Shown here one piece after another: positions 5,908-8,630 of a stretch of 8,630 nt of DNA (the first letter of the stretch is position 1; every line of letters starts with the position of its first letter). Source of the DNA: Burkholderiales bacterium (GTDB taxonomy: Bacteria; Pseudomonadota; Gammaproteobacteria; Burkholderiales; Casimicrobiaceae). The position numbers were made by a program, and so were the translations under genes. The notes under the pieces are model-generated. The model worked only from the letters and a program-made list of their open reading frames with translations. It was not told the DNA's origin and did not search any database. Where the stretch lies: assembly GCA_031277445.1 (NCBI GenBank), contig JAITMH010000100.1, positions 1-8,630 on the forward strand, read 5' to 3'.

Positions 5908-7998
5908 TCACACCGGCGCCAACGCCTGTTGTTTCTTTTTCGCCAACAGCGCTTCATCGCACTTCGGACAAAATTCGTACTCACCCGCAAGATAGCCGTG
6001 CGCCGGACAAATCGAGAACGTCGGCGTCACCGTCACATACGGCAGACGGAAACGTTCCAGCGACCGCCGGATCAAATCGCGGCAGGCATTGGCGCACGAC
6101 ACGCGCTCGGTCATGTACAAATGCAACACCGTCCCGCCAGTGTATTTGGTCTGCAACGGTTCCTGCCGTGCCAGCGCCTCGAACGGATCGTCGGTAAAGC
6201 CGACCGGAAGTTGTGTCGAATTGGTATAATACGGCGCTTCCAGCGTTCCCGCCTGTAAAATATCCGGGAAACGCTTTTTATCTTCCTTGGCGAAGCGGTA
6301 CGTCGTTCCTTCCGCCGGTGTCGCCTCCAGATTGTAGAGGTGTCCCGTCTCCTCTTGAAAGGCGATCATCCGTTCGCGCAAATGGTTCAGCAAATCTTCG
6401 GCAAAGGCGTGTCCCCATTCGGTGGCGATGCTCTCCTTGTCGCCGGTAAAGTTGCGAATCATTTCGTTGACGCCGTTGATGCCGAGCGTCGAAAAATGGT
6501 TGCGCAAGGTTCCCAGATAACGCTTGGTATCGGGGAACAATCCCTGATCAATCAATCGCTGAATAACCTTGCGCTTGATTTCCAGACTTTCTTTGGAGAT
6601 TTCGAGGAGGTAGTCGAGACGGCGGTACAGCCCTTCACGGTCTCCGGCATACAGATAACCCAGACGCGCACAGTTAATCGTCACCACACCCAGCGAACCG
6701 GTTTGTTCGGCGCTTCCGAACAAACCGTTGCCGCGCTTCAACAGTTCGCGCAGATCGAGTTGCAGTCGGCAACACATCGAACGAATCATGTTGGGCTTCA
6801 GTTCCGAATTGAGGAAGTTCTGAAAATACGGCAGTCCGTACTTGGCGGTCATCTCAAACAGCAATTCGCAATTCGGATGGTCCCAGTCGAAATCCGGCGT
6901 GATGTTGTAGGTCGGAATCGGGAAAGTGAACACGCGACCCTTGGCGTCGCCGGTCGTCATCACTTCGATGTACGCCCGGTTGATCATGTCCATTTCTTTT
7001 TGCAGTTCGCCGTAGGTGAACGGCTGTTCGACACCGGCAATGACCGGCGCTTCTTCACGCAAATCTTCGGGACACACCCAGTCGAACGTCAGATTGGTAA
7101 ACGGCGTCTGCGTTCCCCAGCGCGACGGCACATTCAGGTTGTAAATAAGCTCTTGAATGCACTGTTTCACCTGATCGTAAGTCATGCCATCCCTGCGGAT
7201 GAACGGCGCCATGTAGGTATCGAACGATGAGAACGCCTGTGCGCCCGCCCATTCGTTTTGCAACGTACCCAGGAAGTTGACGATTTGTCCGACCGCACTG
7301 CTCATGTGTTTCGGCGGCGCCGCTTCCACTTTGCCGGGCACACCGTTCAATCCTTCAAACAACAGCGTGCGCAATGACCATCCCGCGCAATAACCGGCCA
7401 ACATGTCGAGATCGTGAATGTGCACGTCGCCCTCGCGATGCGCCTGTCCGATTTCGGGTTCATACACATGGTCGAGCCAGTAATTGGCGACGACTTTACC
7501 GGAGACGTTCAGAATCAAACCGCCCAGCGAATAGCCCTGATTGGCGTTAGCGTTGACCCGCCAGTCACGCTGATCGAGGTATTCGTCAATGGCGCTGGCG
7601 ACGTTGATCAACGTCTTTTGAGTATCGCGCAACTGTTTGTGTTTTTCGCGGTAAACGATGTAAGCGCGTGCGGTCACGTAGTAACCGGCGGCAATCAGCG
7701 TTTCCTCAACACGGTCTTGAACCGACTCGATGGTCGGCACGCCGTCCGGCGCTTTGTACGCCAGCACACGACCTACTTGAGAAGCGAGTCTTTGAGCTTC
7801 GCTCCCGTCGAATTCACCGGTCGCCTTGCCCGCCTTGGCAATCGCCAGTGCAATTTTTTGTAATTCAAACGGCACCCGTGAACCGTCGCGTTTAATAACT
7901 TGGCCGATCTGGCGCGGCAACTCTCCCAGAGCAGCGGCAACAGAGGACGATGAAGCTAACGGCGAAGTGGGCACGGAGGCAGACACTGAGACGGACAT
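5908..7998 (-). CDS. nrdD: Anaerobic ribonucleoside-triphosphate reductase, large polypeptide lacking the glycyl-radical loop
   Basis: The product has 696 residues. It reduces ribonucleoside triphosphates to deoxynucleotides under anoxia in the cytoplasm. Residues 1-25 are a Ser/Ala-rich leader. About 28-120 is an ATP-cone allosteric domain (IGQVIKRDGSRVPFELQKI, then YVTARAYIVYREKH). The barrel follows, with HIHDLD at 193-198, C204 in GYCAGWSLR (expected active-site cysteine), NLTFDWVCP near 302, SMCCRLQLD with C409/C410 (expected thiyl-radical cysteine loop), GSLGVVTINCARLGYL at 434-449 and YTNSTQLPVGF near 591. The end has CPAHGYLAGEYEFCPKC (C664, H667, C677, C680), a zinc-type motif. The protein then stops 16 residues later, where full-length relatives continue into the glycyl-radical loop; that loop is encoded by the next gene. 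The start at 7998 is favoured over 8043 by AGAAGG three nt upstream. Upstream NrdR-like boxes suggest NrdR control. Confidence 0.95.
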   Translation of the reverse strand: MSVSVSASVPTSPLASSSSVAAALGELPRQIGQVIKRDGSRVPFELQKIALAIAKAGKATGEFDGSEAQRLASQVGRVLAYKAPDGVPTIESVQDRVEETLIAAGYYVTARAYIVYREKHKQLRDTQKTLINVASAIDEYLDQRDWRVNANANQGYSLGGLILNVSGKVVANYWLDHVYEPEIGQAHREGDVHIHDLDMLAGYCAGWSLRTLLFEGLNGVPGKVEAAPPKHMSSAVGQIVNFLGTLQNEWAGAQAFSSFDTYMAPFIRRDGMTYDQVKQCIQELIYNLNVPSRWGTQTPFTNLTFDWVCPEDLREEAPVIAGVEQPFTYGELQKEMDMINRAYIEVMTTGDAKGRVFTFPIPTYNITPDFDWDHPNCELLFEMTAKYGLPYFQNFLNSELKPNMIRSMCCRLQLDLRELLKRGNGLFGSAEQTGSLGVVTINCARLGYLYAGDREGLYRRLDYLLEISKESLEIKRKVIQRLIDQGLFPDTKRYLGTLRNHFSTLGINGVNEMIRNFTGDKESIATEWGHAFAEDLLNHLRERMIAFQEETGHLYNLEATPAEGTTYRFAKEDKKRFPDILQAGTLEAPYYTNSTQLPVGFTDDPFEALARQEPLQTKYTGGTVLHLYMTERVSCANACRDLIRRSLERFRLPYVTVTPTFSICPAHGYLAGEYEFCPKCDEALLAKKKQQALAPV

Positions 7999-8076
7999 AA
8001 ACCTTCTTTCGGGTAAAAAAAATCGAATCAAACTGAAAAACACCTGGAAATACAGCGGGAGACACCGTTTTCCCTT

Positions 8077-8099
8077 GTGCCGGCCGGTAATGCCGACAC
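8077..8099 (-). promoter_or_regulatory. Hairpin in the predicted nrdD leader RNA
   Basis: In the minus-strand transcript GUGUCGGC (from 8099) pairs with GCCGGCAC (to 8077) as eight continuous base pairs including one U-G wobble, around a 7-nt loop. The wobble would be a C-A mismatch in a plus-strand RNA, so the stem favours the nrdD transcript. The remaining leader to 7999 has a T8 run but no riboswitch I can recognise. Confidence 0.45.
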
Positions 8100-8114
8100 C
8101 GCTATATCTAGCGG
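8099..8114. promoter_or_regulatory. NrdR-box-like operator 1
   Basis: The core CTATATCTAG (8102-8111) matches the NrdR-box core CWATATATWG at 9 of 10 positions. It sits inside a perfect 8-bp inverted repeat CACCGCTA/TAGCGGTG (8097-8104 and 8109-8116). The outer triplets are CCG/CGG rather than ACA/TGT. It overlaps the expected nrdD transcription start. Confidence 0.65.
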
Positions 8115-8123
8115 TGCAGACGG

Positions 8124-8129
8124 ATTTTA
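8124..8129 (-). promoter_or_regulatory. Likely -10 element of nrdD
   Basis: TAAAAT on the minus strand lies between the two NrdR-like boxes and would start transcription near 8117, giving a leader of about 118 nt. A matching -35 is weak: TTGTTC at a 15-nt spacing or TGTTGT at 17. No FNR-type TTGAT-N4-ATCAA site was found nearby. Confidence 0.45.
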
Positions 8130-8145
8130 CCTCAATAAATGGTAG
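8130..8145. promoter_or_regulatory. NrdR-box-like operator 2
   Basis: The core CAATAAATGG (8133-8142) matches CWATATATWG at 8 of 10 positions. Its centre is 31 bp from that of box 1, leaving a 15-bp gap, which is the tandem spacing known for NrdR boxes. It is weaker alone; the spacing is the main support. Confidence 0.5.
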
Positions 8146-8332
8146 AACAACACAACGCCCCTCACTTTTTTATCGCCGCTTTTTTTTGACCGGCGCTTAA
8201 ACAAAATTTCTCGGTATAGGGTCATCCGGTGTTGGAAAAAGCGCAACAGGGGTTACGTAAACCGCATAAGCTCCGGCGGTCGCCATCACAAACGCATCCG
8301 CTGCGAGCGCGTTGGTTGTTCGATGTTGCTTA

Positions 8333-8441
8333 AACCTGGAATCCACCGTTGGACGCGCTCACCCAACGGGTGAATGCTCCAAAGCAAGCGTCCATGCCGT
8401 TTTCTACGAGTTTACAAGCGGTCAACTGCGGTTTCCAGGTT
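8333..8441. repeat. Nested inverted-repeat element, possible structured RNA
   Basis: A 9-bp outer stem AACCTGGAA (8333-8341)/TTCCAGGTT (8433-8441) encloses GGACGC (8351-8356)/GCGTCC (8388-8393), which encloses a tight hairpin TCACCC-AAC-GGGTGA (8359-8373). All three stems are perfect and properly nested. Orientation is unknown. It could be an RNA, a mobile-element remnant, or chance. Confidence 0.35.
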
Positions 8442-8558
8442 AATTGTTACGCCATTTCATCTTTTGCCTCTATGGTTGGCTGTGCGATTGGCCGCGTGGT
8501 TGACTATGTGAACGTTGAATCCTGGGTCTTTTTTTGTGTTATCGTTAACAATTAAAGT

Positions 8559-8627
8559 CACTGTTCACAGTGCGAGGCTATCAGTCGGCGGTCACCACCG
8601 AACTGCGGTAGCAAACACTGTGAAGTG
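8559..8627. repeat. Inverted repeat cluster at the window edge
   Basis: TTCACAGTG (8564-8572) and CACTGTGAA (8616-8624) are exact reverse complements 43 nt apart. Each half also makes its own small palindrome: CACTG-TTCA-CAGTG (8559-8572) and CACT-GTGA-AGTG (8616-8627). A GGCGGTCACCACC-type stem lies between them. It could be element ends or a terminator for a gene beyond the window. Confidence 0.4.
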
Positions 8628-8630
8628 CTT

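Larger units (their letters stand above)
8150..8630. other. Gene-free region upstream of the nrdD promoter
   Basis: I find no convincing gene here. A 49-codon minus-strand frame (8197-8346) and a 68-codon plus-strand frame (8349-8555) lack ribosome-binding sites and recognisable motifs. The stretch holds nested inverted repeats (8333-8441) and another inverted-repeat cluster at the window end (8559-8627). The edge of the window may cut a neighbouring gene that cannot be identified from the 70 or so bases left. Confidence 0.5.

Noticed and set aside
5792..5908. Split nrdD explained by a frameshift, sequencing error or intron
   Set aside because: The halves are 115 bp apart, each side has stops, the second half has its own strong ribosome-binding site and start, and the spacer is too short for a group I or II intron. 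A simple indel cannot join them.
7999..8043. Upstream start for nrdD at 8043
   Set aside because: The added 15 residues precede the AGAAGG site that serves the ATG at 7998, so the shorter form is favoured.
7999..8117. Cobalamin riboswitch in the nrdD leader
   Set aside because: A GGGAAAACGGTG...CCCGCTGTA stretch is faintly reminiscent, but the conserved B12 box (GCCACTG) and the rest of the fold are missing.
8130..8300. FNR/ANR box upstream of nrdD
   Set aside because: An anaerobic gene might be expected to have TTGAT-N4-ATCAA, but the closest word (TTGAG-GTAA-AATCC) matches only one half-site imperfectly.
8197..8346. Minus-strand 49-codon frame with GTG start, ending in TPDDPIPRNFV
   Set aside because: It has no ribosome-binding site at the GTG or at the internal ATG (8286), uses codons that the neighbouring genes avoid (ATA, AGA, AGG, CGA), overlaps the nested stem element and matches no family I recognise. 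A database search of the peptide would settle it; multiple conserved homologues would revive it.
8349..8555. Plus-strand 68-codon frame
   Set aside because: It starts at TTG without a ribosome-binding site, has no domain signature and crosses the inverted-repeat element.
8558..8630. 3' end of an upstream minus-strand gene (frames ending ...TAVRW or ...ASHCEQ)
   Set aside because: Only 12 to 23 residues can be read before the stops and none is recognisable; flanking sequence beyond 8630 is required.
1..8630. CRISPR array, tRNA, rRNA or intact insertion sequence
   Set aside because: I saw no regularly spaced direct repeats of CRISPR type, no tRNA or rRNA sequence and no transposase.

Overview
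The window reads as a chromosomal segment of a Gram-negative, facultatively anaerobic proteobacterium, most likely betaproteobacterial. The reasons are the ComM-type AAA ATPase, the class III (anaerobic, glycyl-radical) ribonucleotide reductase, a secreted protein with an IPTL/PEP-CTERM-like tail, moderately high GC, and the style of intergenic repeats (inverted repeats with skeletons like CATTCCCGCG...AATCCA and CATTACGAGCG...AATCCA). Taxonomy is inference only. Every supportable gene lies on the minus strand, so reading order runs from high to low coordinates.

Layout from right to left. (1) 7999-8630 is gene-free. Its proximal part holds a convincing control region for the reductase: two NrdR-box-like palindromes (8099-8114 and 8130-8145) separated by 15 bp, a -10 hexamer between them, and a hairpin in the predicted leader. 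The distal part (about 8200-8630) has no convincing gene but carries nested inverted repeats. (2) nrdD (5908-7998) encodes the large polypeptide of anaerobic ribonucleoside-triphosphate reductase: ATP cone, barrel and zinc-type motif. It stops before the glycyl-radical loop. (3) The missing loop is supplied by a separate 58-codon gene (5616-5792) with its own AAGGAG site, followed by a clear intrinsic terminator (5557-5592). (4) A 270-bp repeat-filled spacer with a C14 homopolymer separates this from nrdG (4549-5286), the radical-SAM activase. (5) A Phd/VapC-type toxin-antitoxin pair (4186-4440, 3767-4189) follows. (6) comM (2104-3618) comes next. (7) A repeat-rich spacer leads to a secreted protein with about 30-residue repeats and a C-terminal sorting-type tail (368-1711). 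(8) Positions 1-367 are a mosaic of dispersed repeats.

How it works together: NrdR (not encoded here) would repress nrdD when dNTPs/ATP are plentiful. NrdG would install the radical on the small glycyl peptide, which must dock onto the large NrdD polypeptide to make dNTPs without oxygen. The split of the class III reductase into a catalytic body and a stand-alone glycyl-radical peptide is the most notable feature of the window. comM, the toxin-antitoxin pair and the secreted protein are functionally unrelated neighbours.
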